Shown in pieces: positions 26,535-35,383 of a stretch of 64,000 nucleotides of DNA. Within the stretch, counting starts at the first letter, position 1. Each line of letters opens with the position of its first letter. The notes under the pieces are model-generated. The model searched no databases and was not told where the DNA came from. It saw only the letters and a program-made list of their open reading frames with translations. The position numbers and the translations under genes were made by a program. The stretch comes from Cupriavidus basilensis OR16 (GTDB taxonomy: Bacteria > Pseudomonadota > Gammaproteobacteria > Burkholderiales > Burkholderiaceae): contig NZ_AHJE01000114.1 in assembly GCF_000243095.1 (NCBI RefSeq), positions 36,686 to 100,685 on the forward strand, given 5' to 3'.

Positions 26535-27641
26535 TCACAGCAGGCTTGCCACATGCTCGGCCAGCGCCAGCGACGAGGTCAGCCCGGGCGACTCGATGCC
26601 GAACAGGTTGACCAGCCCCGGCACGCCATGGGTGGCCGGGCCATCGATACGGAAATCCGCCGCCGGCTCGCCCGGCCCGCTGATCTTGGGGCGGATGCCG
26701 GCATAGCCCGGCTGCAGCGCGCCATCGGCCAGCCCCGGCCAGTAATTCCGCACTTCACCATAAAAGCTGTCGGCATCGGCCGGATCCACGCCGTACTCGA
26801 TCTCGTCGATCCAGCGCACATTGGGGCCGAAGCGCGCCTGGCCGCCCAGGTCGATGGTCAGGTGCACGCCGAGGCCGGCGGCCTCCGGAACCGGGTAGAT
26901 CAGACGGGAGAAGGGCGCACGTCCGGCCAGCGTGAAGTAGCAGCCTTTGGCGTAGTACTGGGGCGGGATATGCTCGGCGGGCATGCCCTCGATGCGGCGC
27001 GCCAGCGCCGGCGCGCTCAGCCCGGCCGAGTTGATCACGGTGCGGGCCAGCAGCGTGGTGCCGGCCGCGTCATCCTGGCTGCCTACGTCGAGGCGGATGC
27101 CATCCGGCGTCACCGCGCCGCCGGCCACGGGTGACTGTACCGCCAGCATGGCGCCGGCGTTCTCGGCGTCGCCCAGCAAGGCCAGCATCAGGCCATGGCT
27201 GTCGACGATGCCGGTGGACGGCGAGAGCAGGGCGGCGCGGCATTGCAGGTTTGGCTCCAGCGCCTGCGCCTCGGCCTGGCTGAGCAGCCGCAGGTCATGC
27301 ACGCCATTGGCCGCGGCCTTGGCCCGGATACCTTCCAGCGTGGCGACCTGGGCCTCGGTGGTGGCTACGATCAGCTTGCCGCAGCGCTGGTGGTGGATGT
27401 GGTGCGAGGCGCAGTACTCGTACAGCATGGACTTGCCGCGCACGCACATCGCCGCCTTGAGCGAGCCGGCCGGGTAGTAGATGCCGGCGTGGATCACTTC
27501 GCTGTTGCGCGCGCTGGTGATGGTGCCGAAGGCATTCTCGGCTTCCAGGATGATGACTTCGCGGCCTTGCATGGCTAGTTGTCTCGCCACGGCCAGGCCC
27601 ACTACGCCCGCGCCGATTACCACGCAATCTACTTGTTCCAT
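26535..27641 (-). CDS. lhgO: FAD-dependent oxidoreductase, L-2-hydroxyglutarate oxidase-like
   Basis: 368 residues of the DAO/LhgO family. FAD-binding VVIGAGVVGLAVARQLA at the N-terminus, then ARNSEVIHAGIYYPAGSLKA and KGCYFTLAGRAPFSRLIYPV, with the closing LFGIESPGLTSSLALAEHV. It probably oxidises L-2-hydroxyglutarate or a similar hydroxy acid at the membrane. Transcribed after the GntR gene, 87 bases apart, which suggests control by that regulator. Confidence 0.9.
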   Translation of the reverse strand: MEQVDCVVIGAGVVGLAVARQLAMQGREVIILEAENAFGTITSARNSEVIHAGIYYPAGSLKAAMCVRGKSMLYEYCASHHIHHQRCGKLIVATTEAQVATLEGIRAKAAANGVHDLRLLSQAEAQALEPNLQCRAALLSPSTGIVDSHGLMLALLGDAENAGAMLAVQSPVAGGAVTPDGIRLDVGSQDDAAGTTLLARTVINSAGLSAPALARRIEGMPAEHIPPQYYAKGCYFTLAGRAPFSRLIYPVPEAAGLGVHLTIDLGGQARFGPNVRWIDEIEYGVDPADADSFYGEVRNYWPGLADGALQPGYAGIRPKISGPGEPAADFRIDGPATHGVPGLVNLFGIESPGLTSSLALAEHVASLL

Positions 27642-27728
27642 TGTCGTTCTCTGCTGATGCGGCCGGTGCCTGTCAGGCGGTGCGTGCCGCGGGTCCCTGG
27701 ATTTGTCGTGCCCGTCGATTGGCCTGCA

Positions 27729-28427
27729 TCAACTCAATGTCAGCCCCATGCGCTTGGCTGCCCCACCGAGGTGCCGGCGTGCGGCCTGTCGCGCGGCGTT
27801 GGGGTTGCCGGCGGCGATGGCTTCCACCAGCGCAGCGTGCTCGCTGTCCGCGCCTTGCGAGCCGCCGCGAAAGCGCGCAGCGTTTTCCCAGGCGGTTTGC
27901 CGCGCCGCCAGCATGTGCTGCCCAACGAAATCGGTCAGGCCGGTGAAGCAGGGGTTGTGCGCGGCCTGCGCGATGGCGTGGTGGAATGCCACGTCGGCGG
28001 CAGCGGCGCTGGAGAAATCTCCCGCGTGCTCGCGCATCGTGGCCAGCGCGCCGCGGATGGCTTGCAGGTCCTCGTCAGTGCGGCGCAGGGCGGCCATTTC
28101 CGCGCAGGCGCATTCCACCACCATGCGCAACTCGAACAACTGGGCCGGGGTCGGGCCGCCTTGCGGCTCGGGAGCCATGCGCCAGACCTGGCCGCCGGGT
28201 ATGTCCGATACGTACGCGCCCGAGCCCTTGCGCGTGACCAGCAGCCCGTCCGCCTTGAGTTGCGCAATGGCCTCCCGGACGATGGGGCGGCTTACGCCAA
28301 AGGTCTCGCCGAGAGCGCTTTCGGCCGGGAGCCGGGCGCCGGCGGCAAAGCGGCCGGCTGCGATGTCGGCGCGCAGGGCATCGGCGATACGTACGGCAAG
28401 CGAGGCGGGGCGGCTGAGGGTGGTCAT
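27729..28427 (-). CDS. GntR-family regulator, FadR/FCD subfamily
   Basis: 232 residues. Winged-helix domain at residues about 8-72 (GARLPAESALGETFGVSRPI, then VREAIAQLKADGLLVTRKGS) and an all-helical FCD ligand domain with metal-site His residues (VAFHHAIAQAAHNP and later His). Members respond to organic acids. A matching palindrome lies 16 bases upstream of its start, so it is likely autoregulated and controls lhgO downstream (inference). Confidence 0.9.
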   Translation of the reverse strand: MTTLSRPASLAVRIADALRADIAAGRFAAGARLPAESALGETFGVSRPIVREAIAQLKADGLLVTRKGSGAYVSDIPGGQVWRMAPEPQGGPTPAQLFELRMVVECACAEMAALRRTDEDLQAIRGALATMREHAGDFSSAAAADVAFHHAIAQAAHNPCFTGLTDFVGQHMLAARQTAWENAARFRGGSQGADSEHAALVEAIAAGNPNAARQAARRHLGGAAKRMGLTLS

Positions 28428-28729
28428 CGATAAATATGTAAGGCTGTCAGACAGCTTGTGGCGGGATTTTGCGAGGAAAACGTGGCCGCGTCAAGGCCTT
28501 GGTGAGGGTGCGGATGTGGATCGCCCTCAAGGTTTTCTCGGAATACGCCGATAGCTAGTTGGATGAGATGCGCTATTCACTTGGTACATCGGCGGCCTGA
28601 GGCCGTCGTGCCAGCCGCGCTGTGCGCTAAGCGCCTCGCTAGGTGGTGGCCGGGGCGGTCGTTATTGCGTTCCCGTAGCCGCTGTTGAATCTGCCACGCC
28701 CGCTGCCTGGGCGTTCACCGGTGCTTCCC
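28428..28729. other. divergent intergenic region
   Basis: Separates the GntR gene from the YcgR-like gene. Besides the GntR-type palindrome it holds a short GGCGGCC-TGA-GGCCGTC hairpin near 28590. No gene is visible. Confidence 0.4.
28443..28455. promoter_or_regulatory. GntR/FadR-type operator
   Basis: GCTGTCAGACAGC is a perfect 6-1-6 palindrome containing the TGTC-n-GACA core typical for FCD-type GntR proteins. It lies 16-28 bases upstream of the GntR start codon, suitable for autorepression. Confidence 0.6.
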
Positions 28730-29608
28730 ATGATTGCACTCACTCCTAACGATCTCCCCGTCGGCCAGCCCTTGCCCTGGTCCTTGCTGGACGAGGCGGG
28801 CAACCTCGTGCTCGGCAGTGGCAGCGTGATCCCTGAGGATCGCGACGTCGCCCTGGTGTTCCGGCATGGCACGGTGTGCCGTCCCGAGGACGAGTCGGGC
28901 GAGCCGGAGGACAGCGGCCGGCCAGCCAATGCGGGGCCGCTGGGCCTGCAGGTGGGCACGCTGCTGCAGGTCAAGTCGCCAGGGCAGAGCGGGCGCGCCG
29001 CGGCCAGCCGGCTGATCGGCTTTGTCGAGCAGGGCCTGTTCGCGACATGGCCACAGCTTGGCGGCAAGGAGTTGCAGCTTCAGCCCGGCGAGAAGGTGCT
29101 GCTGCGCGGCTTTTCTGGCCATGCCATCCTCAGCTTCGAGTCGACGGTGACCGCAATCTGCCGCAGTCCTTTCCGCTATCTGGTGTTGTCGGCGCCGGCC
29201 GAGCCGCAGCACATGCCGGTGCGCAAGGCGACCCGTGTGCCGACGCGGCTGGCGGCCTACCTGGTGGACCCCGGCAGTACGGACGAGGATGCGCAGGCCT
29301 CCCGTGAGCCCACCCGGCTGGTGCTGCTGACTGACCTGAGCACCGGCGGCGCGCAGATCCAGATTGCCGGCGCGGTGCCGGCGTCCGGTGCGCCGGTGCG
29401 CTTGTGCTTCCATCTGCGCACCGCCGCGCTGGATAGCGAGATCATGGTCGACGGGGTTGTGCGCAACGCGTTGCCCGCCGATGGCGATACGGAGTTTCCC
29501 ACGTTCGGCGTTGTGTTCGACGCGCTCGGCGAGCGCGAGCTGACGCTGCTTCAGTGCTTCATCTATGAGCAGTTGCTGGCAAACGCCCGCATGCAGGTGG
29601 GCGCCTGA
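28730..29608 (+). CDS. YcgR-like flagellar brake protein with PilZ domain
   Basis: 292 residues: an N-terminal YcgR_2-type beta domain and a C-terminal PilZ domain with both c-di-GMP motifs, RKATR (RxxxR) near residue 165 and DLSTGGAQI (D/NxSxxG). In relatives this protein binds c-di-GMP and slows the flagellar motor. ATG 28730 was chosen over the TTG at 28685. Confidence 0.88.
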   Translation: MIALTPNDLPVGQPLPWSLLDEAGNLVLGSGSVIPEDRDVALVFRHGTVCRPEDESGEPEDSGRPANAGPLGLQVGTLLQVKSPGQSGRAAASRLIGFVEQGLFATWPQLGGKELQLQPGEKVLLRGFSGHAILSFESTVTAICRSPFRYLVLSAPAEPQHMPVRKATRVPTRLAAYLVDPGSTDEDAQASREPTRLVLLTDLSTGGAQIQIAGAVPASGAPVRLCFHLRTAALDSEIMVDGVVRNALPADGDTEFPTFGVVFDALGERELTLLQCFIYEQLLANARMQVGA

Positions 29609-29745
29609 TGCCGGCGTTTGGAGTAAACCTGCTAACGCGGCCCCTTGCCCGAAGCACGCTTCCCGTCTCTACTGTCCTCCAGCAAAAAAAGCGGATATGG
29701 CATTCGGGAACGCCAATATCCCGATCACCAACATGAGGAGGCAAC

Positions 29746-30207
29746 ATGAAGCGGAACCCGCGCTTCGGCGCGCGCCTGTGCGCGCCCATCCTGGCCGGCC
29801 TGCTGGCCGTTGCCATGCCCGCCATGGGCAATGTCGCGCAGGGCGCCGGCCAGGCCAGCGTATTGTCGATGGACGAGCGCGCGCTGGGGCTTGACGCTTT
29901 CCCAGGCGCTGGCAAGCCTGCCAGCAGCGATGCCGGCGCCGACGGCGCGCGCCTGCTGGTCGGGATGTCGCCAACGGACGTGGCCTTGGCCACCGCCATC
30001 GGCAAGCCGCGCGAGGCCGGCGGCATGACGGATGCCGTGCTGGCCCTGATCGACGGCATCGGACAGGTGCCGCTCGCCGGCCCGGCGCTGATTACGCTGA
30101 TTGCCGGCGTGGCCAATGTGATTGGCTGGTACCAGGGCGTGGCCGAGGACAGGCCGCTCTACCATGACTCACTGACGTTGCCCGCGACGTCGAGCCCGCA
30201 GGTCTGA
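29746..30207 (+). CDS. unrecognised exported protein
   Basis: 153 residues. N-terminal signal peptide: RNPRFGARL, then hydrophobic APILAGLLAVAMPAMG. The remainder has small residues and a hydrophobic helix near the C-terminus (GPALITLIAGVANVIGWYQG). AGGAGGCAAC ribosome-binding sequence is strong. No family recognised. It is followed by a clear terminator. Confidence 0.6.
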   Translation: MKRNPRFGARLCAPILAGLLAVAMPAMGNVAQGAGQASVLSMDERALGLDAFPGAGKPASSDAGADGARLLVGMSPTDVALATAIGKPREAGGMTDAVLALIDGIGQVPLAGPALITLIAGVANVIGWYQGVAEDRPLYHDSLTLPATSSPQV

Positions 30208-30216
30208 GCCCAAAAA

Positions 30217-30240
30217 AACGGCACCGAATCCGGTGCCGTT
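30217..30240. terminator. bidirectional terminator
   Basis: AACGGCACCG-AATC-CGGTGCCGTT stem-loop between convergent genes. A run of seven A precedes it, giving the T-run for the minus-strand ETF-QO transcript; TTGTTCTT follows on the plus strand. Confidence 0.85.
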
Positions 30241-30260
30241 GTTCTTGCCATGCGGCGAAA

Positions 30261-31824
30261 TCACATGCCCACGTAGTTCGGGCCACCGCCGCCTTCCGGC
30301 GTCACCCACACGATATTCTGGGTGGGATCCTTGATGTCGCAGGTCTTGCAGTGCACGCAGTTCTGCGCGTTGATCTGCAGGCGTTCCTTGCCGTCGTCGT
30401 TCTGCACGAACTCGTACACGCCGGCCGGGCAGTAGCGGCTCTCAGGCCCGGCAAACTTGTCCCAGTTGACATTGACGGGAACGCTACTCGGCGGCCGGCT
30501 TGAGATAGACGTGGTCCGGCTTCACGCGGTGGATGGTCCAGGGCGGGTTGCGGATGCCCAGCTTGGGCAGCAGCCATTGCTCGATGCCGGTCATCAGCGT
30601 GGCAGTGGTGCGGCCCTTCTTGAACCATTGCTTGAAGTTCTTGGCCTGCAGCAGCTCCTTGTACAGCCAGCTGTTCTCGAAGGCGGTCGGGTAAGCCGTC
30701 AGTTCGTCGTGCTGGCGCCCGGCCTGAAGCGCGTCGTACGCGGCTTCGGCGGCCATCATGCCGGTCTTGATGGCGGCATGGCTGCCCTTGATGCGCGAGG
30801 CGTTCAGGTAGCCGGCATCGCAGCCGACCAGGGCGCCGCCCGGGAAGACCGTCTTGGGCAGCGACAGCAGGCCGCCGGCCGTGATGGCGCGCGCGCCGTA
30901 GCTGATGCGCTTGCCGCCTTCGAAATACTTGCGGATTTCCGGGTGCGTCTTGAAGCGCTGGAATTCCTCGAAGGGCGACAGCCAGGGGTTGGTGTAGTCC
31001 AGGCCCACCACGAAGCCCACCGCGACCTTGTTGTCTTCCATGTGGTACAGGAAGGAGCCGCCGTAGGTGGCCGGGTCCAGCGGCCAGCCGGCGGTGTGCA
31101 CCACCAGGCCGGGCTGGTGCTTGGCGGGATCGATCTCCCACAGCTCCTTCAGGCCGATGCCGTAGCTTTGCGGATCCTTGCCGTCGTCGAGCTTGAACTG
31201 GGCGATCAGCTGCTTGCCCAGGTGGCCGCGCGAGCCTTCGGCGAAGATGGTGTACTTGGCGTGCAGCTCCATGCCGAGCTGGAAGTTCTCGGTCGGCTCG
31301 CCTTCCTTGCCGATGCCCATGTTGCCGGTGGCCACGCCCTTGACCGAGCCATCGTCGTTGTAGAGCACTTCGGCGGCCGGGAAGCCGGGGAAGATCTCGA
31401 CGCCCAGGCCTTCGGCCTGCTGCCCCAGCCAGCGCGTGAAGTTGGACAGGCTGACGATGTAGTTGCCGTGGTTGTGGAAGCACTCCGGCAGCAGGGCGGA
31501 CGGCGTGGCCTTGGAGCCGGCTTCGTTGAGGAACAGGAACTTGTCTTCGGCGACCGGTTGGTTCAGCGGCGCGCCGAGTTCCTTCCAGTTCGGCAACAAC
31601 TCATCGAGCGCGCGCGGGTCCATGATGGCGCCGGACAGGATGTGGGCACCGGGTTCGGAGCCCTTTTCCAGCACGCAGACATTGACTTCGGTGCCTTTCT
31701 CCTGGGCGAGCTGCTTCAGGCGGATGGCGGTTGCCAGGCCGGCGGGGCCGCCGCCAACGATGACAACGTCGTATTCCATGGCCTCGCGGGGGCCGTACTG
31801 CTCCAGGAGCTGTTGCTGATTCAT
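30261..31824 (-). pseudogene. electron-transfer flavoprotein:ubiquinone oxidoreductase, internal loss with frameshift
   Basis: Passes electrons from ETF (fatty acid and amino acid oxidation) to ubiquinone at the inner membrane. FAD site VVIVGGGPAGLATAIRLKQL, ubiquinone/FAD domains continuing to DHVYLKPAAE at about 30485, where a stop follows. The C-terminal 4Fe-4S domain (YCPAGVYEFV, INAQNCVHCKTCDIKDPTQN with three Cys) lies in another frame, ending at 30261. About 45 residues that usually connect KPAAE to VPVNVNWDKF are absent. As written, the iron-sulfur domain would not be made. Confidence 0.9.
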
Positions 31825-32163
31825 TGTCTCTAACCCTCTATTCTTGGCAACTTGCGCGCAATTGTGGGAAATGCCGTGTTCGGTAATACCGGGGATGCGA
31901 TGATCGGGTGGAACTCCGGGCAGGGGGCGGCGCGGGCGCCAGTGGCTGCCATGCGCGTTTTTCCTCTTTCCCTTTGTGGCCCGAGTTCTTAGAATCTCCG
32001 GCATTGTCCGGGACTCGCCATGGTCAGGCAAGATTTTTTTTGGAACGACCGTTCTTTTTTTTGATATGCTGCCTTCGGTTCCAGCAGGCAGATTTAGCGA
32101 GGAGCGCCCGTTGGCCGCGGCCATGGCAGGCGGCGCCGGGGGCTCCCGAACATAGAGGCCAAT
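31825..32163. other. divergent promoter region
   Basis: Separates the minus-strand ETF-QO gene from the plus-strand SDR gene. It contains T-runs and the operator-like palindrome described separately. No gene is visible. Confidence 0.5.
32040..32070 (+). promoter_or_regulatory. TetR-type palindrome in the SDR/ETF-QO divergent region
   Basis: GAACG-AC-CGTTC (32043-32054) is a perfect short palindrome flanked by T-runs, close to a possible -10 TATGCT at 32065-32070. GAACG/CGTTC palindromes are typical for TetR-type regulators of fatty-acid and branched-chain amino-acid oxidation in betaproteobacteria (family knowledge), which fits the adjacent ETF-QO and SDR genes. Confidence 0.45.
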
Positions 32164-32949
32164 ATGGGTTTGTCGATCAATCTGGAAGGCAAGGTTGCGC
32201 TGGTGACGGGCGCTTCGAGCGGTCTGGGCACGCGTTTTGCCCACGTCCTGGCGAGCGCCGGCGCCAAGGTCATCCTGGCCTCGCGGCGCACCGAGCGGCT
32301 CAAGGAGCTGCGCGCCGCGATCGAGGCCGAGGGCGGCAGCGCGCACGTGGTGCAGCTCGACGTAACCGACTACGACAGCATCCGCTCGGCGGTGGCGCAT
32401 GCCGAGACCGAGGCCGGTGCGATCGACATCCTGGTCAATAACTCGGGTGTCTCCACCACCCAGCGCCTGACCGACGTGACCCCCGAGGACTTCGATTTCG
32501 TCTTCGATACCAACACCCGGGGCGCTTTCTTCGTGGCGCAGGAAGTGGCTAAGCGCATGATTGCGCGGGCCAAGGGTGCCGAGAAGAATGGCAATCCGCT
32601 GCCGCAGTCGCGCATCGTCAATATTGCGTCGGTCGCCGGGCTCAAGGTGCTGTCGCAGATCGGCGTGTACTGCATGAGCAAGGCCTCGGTGGTGCACATG
32701 ACCAAGTCGATGGCGCTGGAATGGGCGCGCCACGGCATCAATGTCAACGCCATCTGCCCCGGCTATATCGACACCGATATCAACCACCACCACTGGGATA
32801 CCGACGCCGGCCAGAAACTGGTCCAGATGCTGCCCCGCAAGCGCGTGGGCAAGCCCGAGGACCTGGACGGCCTGCTGCTGCTGCTGGCGTCCGACCAGTC
32901 GGCATTCATCAACGGCGCGATCATTACCGCCGACGACGGCATGGTGTAA
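32164..32949 (+). CDS. short-chain dehydrogenase/reductase
   Basis: 261 residues. Classical SDR: nucleotide site TGASSGLG, NNSG, catalytic Ser/Tyr/Lys set as IVNIASVAG and YCMSKASVVH, and NAICPGYIDTDI. The close link with ETF-QO suggests a role in acyl-CoA or 3-hydroxyacyl oxidation (inference). Intact, ordinary length. Confidence 0.9.
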   Translation: MGLSINLEGKVALVTGASSGLGTRFAHVLASAGAKVILASRRTERLKELRAAIEAEGGSAHVVQLDVTDYDSIRSAVAHAETEAGAIDILVNNSGVSTTQRLTDVTPEDFDFVFDTNTRGAFFVAQEVAKRMIARAKGAEKNGNPLPQSRIVNIASVAGLKVLSQIGVYCMSKASVVHMTKSMALEWARHGINVNAICPGYIDTDINHHHWDTDAGQKLVQMLPRKRVGKPEDLDGLLLLLASDQSAFINGAIITADDGMV

Positions 32950-33317
32950 CCGCCCGGACGGGCGGCGCCCGCCCGCATCCACTCGCTGGCAAGCCGGCCC
33001 CGCCCGCGCCAACAGCGCGGGCGGGGCCGGCGATTCGCGGTCCCTGGGCTTATCCGGTCCCCTTGGGCGCCCTGCGGCATCGATGACCTGCCGGGTCGCC
33101 CCATGACCCGAAGACTGCCAGTTGGCGCGAGCCTGCGCGGGGGCGTATTGGTGCCCTGTCCGGCGGGCGCGACGCGGACAATGGCGCAAAAGTTCCCGCG
33201 TGCCCTGCAAGTCTTGGCATAATCCGCCATGTCTTGAGATTAAGTCTTTACATAATTCAAAGAGAAAATCCGCGCGCAGCGTTGAGCGCCGCGCGGACCG
33301 GACCGGAGGCCGGGGAG
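32950..33317. other. intergenic region between SDR and TRAP genes
   Basis: GC-rich, with the 17-bp hairpin described separately. The segment 33210-33280 is AT-rich and probably holds the TRAP promoter. No credible gene. Confidence 0.4.
32993..33031. terminator. 17-bp GC-rich terminator hairpin
   Basis: GCCGGCCCCGCCCGCGC pairs perfectly with 33015-33031 around a five-base loop CAACA, 43 bases after the SDR stop. No T-run, so possibly Rho-assisted or transcript-stabilising. Confidence 0.6.
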
Positions 33318-33926
33318 ATGCAAGCAGATCGGGAGGGGTGGCGCGATGCCGGCTCACAACACGTCACGGCCATGCCGGACGAGACTGGCGCCAGCCAGCA
33401 AGGGGACAGCGGCTTCAAGGTTTCGCCGCGGATCGAAGACTGGGTTGGCGTGATCGTCATGGTGCTGCTGGTGTGCATCACCTTCGCCAACGTGGTGGTC
33501 CGATATTTCACCGATGAGTCGTTTGCCTGGACCGAGGAATTCTCGGTCTTCCTGATGATCGTGCTGGCCCTGGTGGCTGGGAGTGCCGCCGTGGCGCGCG
33601 ATCGCAATATCCGCATCGAGTTCTTTTTCGATCGCGGCAGCGCGGCGCGGCAGCGGCGCCTGGCGGTGCTGTCGGCGCTCGCCGTCGCGGTCATGTTCGT
33701 GGCGCTGGCGGTGCTGGGTGGGCGCGTGGCTTGGGACGAATACACGTTTGGCGAGACCTCGCCTGGCATCGGCGTGCCAAGCTGGTGGTACTCGGTCTGG
33801 CTGCCGGTGCTGTCCGCCGCCATCGCGTTGCGGGCGCTTGGCGTGGCGGTGCGCAACCTGCGCGCGCTCAAGGCCCTGCATGCCGAGCGCGCCGATGGCG
33901 TAGCGGCTTCGGAGGCGGCGCCATGA
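33318..33926 (+). CDS. TRAP transporter small membrane subunit (DctQ)
   Basis: 202 residues. Four membrane helices with the DctQ motifs WVGVIVMVLLVCITFANVVV, FAWTEEFSVFLMIVLALVAG and the conserved EY near residue 140. Couples the periplasmic binding protein to the large permease for Na+-driven uptake of an organic acid. Start uncertain (33318 or 33372). The stop overlaps DctM (ATGA). Confidence 0.85.
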   Translation: MQADREGWRDAGSQHVTAMPDETGASQQGDSGFKVSPRIEDWVGVIVMVLLVCITFANVVVRYFTDESFAWTEEFSVFLMIVLALVAGSAAVARDRNIRIEFFFDRGSAARQRRLAVLSALAVAVMFVALAVLGGRVAWDEYTFGETSPGIGVPSWWYSVWLPVLSAAIALRALGVAVRNLRALKALHAERADGVAASEAAP

Positions 33927-35227
33927 CCCTCGTTGCCATTATCCTGTTCGTGGTGTTCCTGGGCTTGATGATGCTGGGCGTGCCGATCGGCGTGTCGCTG
34001 GGCCTCGGCGGCCTGGTGGCGATCGGCCTGTCCAACCTGGACACCCAGATGTTCGGCCTGCTGGCCGTGCCGCAGAATTTCTATGCCGGCCTGGGCAAGT
34101 ACCCGCTGCTGGCGATCCCGATGTTCGTGCTGGTCGGCTCGATCTTCGATCGCTCCGGCGTGGCGCAGCGGCTGGTGACCTTCGCCATCGCCATCGTCGG
34201 GCGCGGTCCCGGCATGTTGCCGCTGGTGGCCATCCTGGTCGCGATGTTCCTGGGCGGCATCTCCGGCTCCGGCCCGGCCAATGCGGCCGCGGTGGGCGGC
34301 GTGATGATCGCGGCGATGTCGCGGGCCGGATACCCCGGCGCGTACAGTGCGGCGGTGGTCGGCGCGGCTGCCGCGACCGACATCCTGATCCCGCCATCCG
34401 TTGCGTTCATCATCTACAGCGTGCTGGTGCCCGGCGCCTCGGTGCCGGCGCTGTTCGCCGCCGGCATGATCCCCGGCATCCTGGCCGGCGTGGCGCTGAT
34501 CGTGCCGGCCGTCTGGCTGGCGCGCAAGCACAATATGGGCGCCATCGAGGCCGGCTTGCCGCGCCCGCCGTTCTGGAAGAGCCTGCGCGAAGCGGCCTGG
34601 GGCCTGGTCGCGCCGTTCCTGATCCTGGGCGGCATGCGCGCGGGCTGGTTCACGCCGACCGAAGCGGCCGTGGTGGCGGTGGTGTACGGCCTGTTCGTCG
34701 GCATGGTGATCTACCGCAGCATCGGCCTGCGCGACCTGTTCGTGATCTTCCAGGAGGCGGCCGAGACATCCGCGGTGATCCTGCTGGTGGTGGCGCTGGC
34801 CGGCATCTTTGCCTACGCGCTGTCCACGCTGGGCGTGATCGATCCGCTGGCCAATGCCATCGCGCATTCCGGGCTGGGCGAATACGGCGTGCTGGCGCTG
34901 ATCGTGGCCCTGCTGATGACGGTGGGGATGTTCCTCGACGGCATCTCGATCTTCCTGATCTTCGTGCCGCTGCTGCTGCCGATCGCCAATGCCTTCCACT
35001 GGAACCCGGTGTGGTTCGGCGTGGTGCTGACGCTCAAGGTCGCGCTTGGCCAGTTCACGCCGCCGCTGGCCGTGAACCTGATGGTCTCGTGCCGGATCGC
35101 GCGTGTGCGCATGGAAGAAACGGTGCCCTGGGTGGTGTGGATGCTGCTGGCGATGTTCGTCGCCATGCTGCTGGTGCTGGCCTTCCCGCCTCTGGCGACC
35201 TGGCTGCCTGACTACCTGGGTTATTGA
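33923..35227 (+). CDS. TRAP transporter large permease (DctM)
   Basis: 434 residues, about 12 helices. Family motifs: LGVPIGVSLGLGG, PMFVLVGSIFDRSGVAQRLV, GGISGSGPANAAAVGGVMIA, GQFTPPLAVNLMVSCRIARV. Carries the transport path. Overlaps DctQ by four bases, so translation is coupled. Intact. Confidence 0.94.
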   Translation: MTLVAIILFVVFLGLMMLGVPIGVSLGLGGLVAIGLSNLDTQMFGLLAVPQNFYAGLGKYPLLAIPMFVLVGSIFDRSGVAQRLVTFAIAIVGRGPGMLPLVAILVAMFLGGISGSGPANAAAVGGVMIAAMSRAGYPGAYSAAVVGAAAATDILIPPSVAFIIYSVLVPGASVPALFAAGMIPGILAGVALIVPAVWLARKHNMGAIEAGLPRPPFWKSLREAAWGLVAPFLILGGMRAGWFTPTEAAVVAVVYGLFVGMVIYRSIGLRDLFVIFQEAAETSAVILLVVALAGIFAYALSTLGVIDPLANAIAHSGLGEYGVLALIVALLMTVGMFLDGISIFLIFVPLLLPIANAFHWNPVWFGVVLTLKVALGQFTPPLAVNLMVSCRIARVRMEETVPWVVWMLLAMFVAMLLVLAFPPLATWLPDYLGY

Positions 35228-35317
35228 GGCTGAAGCTGGCGTTCAGCGGGCGGGGCGGGACTGGCTCGCCGCGCTGCCAGGTCCGCGCCGGGCCGCGCTC
35301 GGCGCAATGCATGAGAA

Positions 35318-35363
35318 GCAAACAACAAACAACAAACAACAAGCAACACACAACACACAACAG
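35318..35363 (+). repeat. A/C-only tandem-repeat leader
   Basis: A run of ACAACAAACAACAAACAACA and similar units followed by ACACACAACACACAACA, almost free of G and T, in an otherwise about 65 % GC genome. It lies in the leader 20 bases before the ribosome-binding site of the binding-protein gene. An unstructured leader would expose that site. Confidence 0.8.
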
Positions 35364-35383
35364 ATCCTGAGAGGAGAGAACGC

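Noticed and set aside
30484..33357. 957-codon minus-strand frame joining ETF-QO with upstream sequence
   Set aside because: The added part lies antisense to the SDR gene; ETF-QO begins at 31824.
33257..34999. 580-codon minus-strand frame opposite the TRAP genes
   Set aside because: Shadow of DctQ/DctM with His/Gln-rich composition.
35318..35363. possible CRISPR-like or satellite array
   Set aside because: Units are 3-7 bases without spacers; it is a simple A/C repeat.
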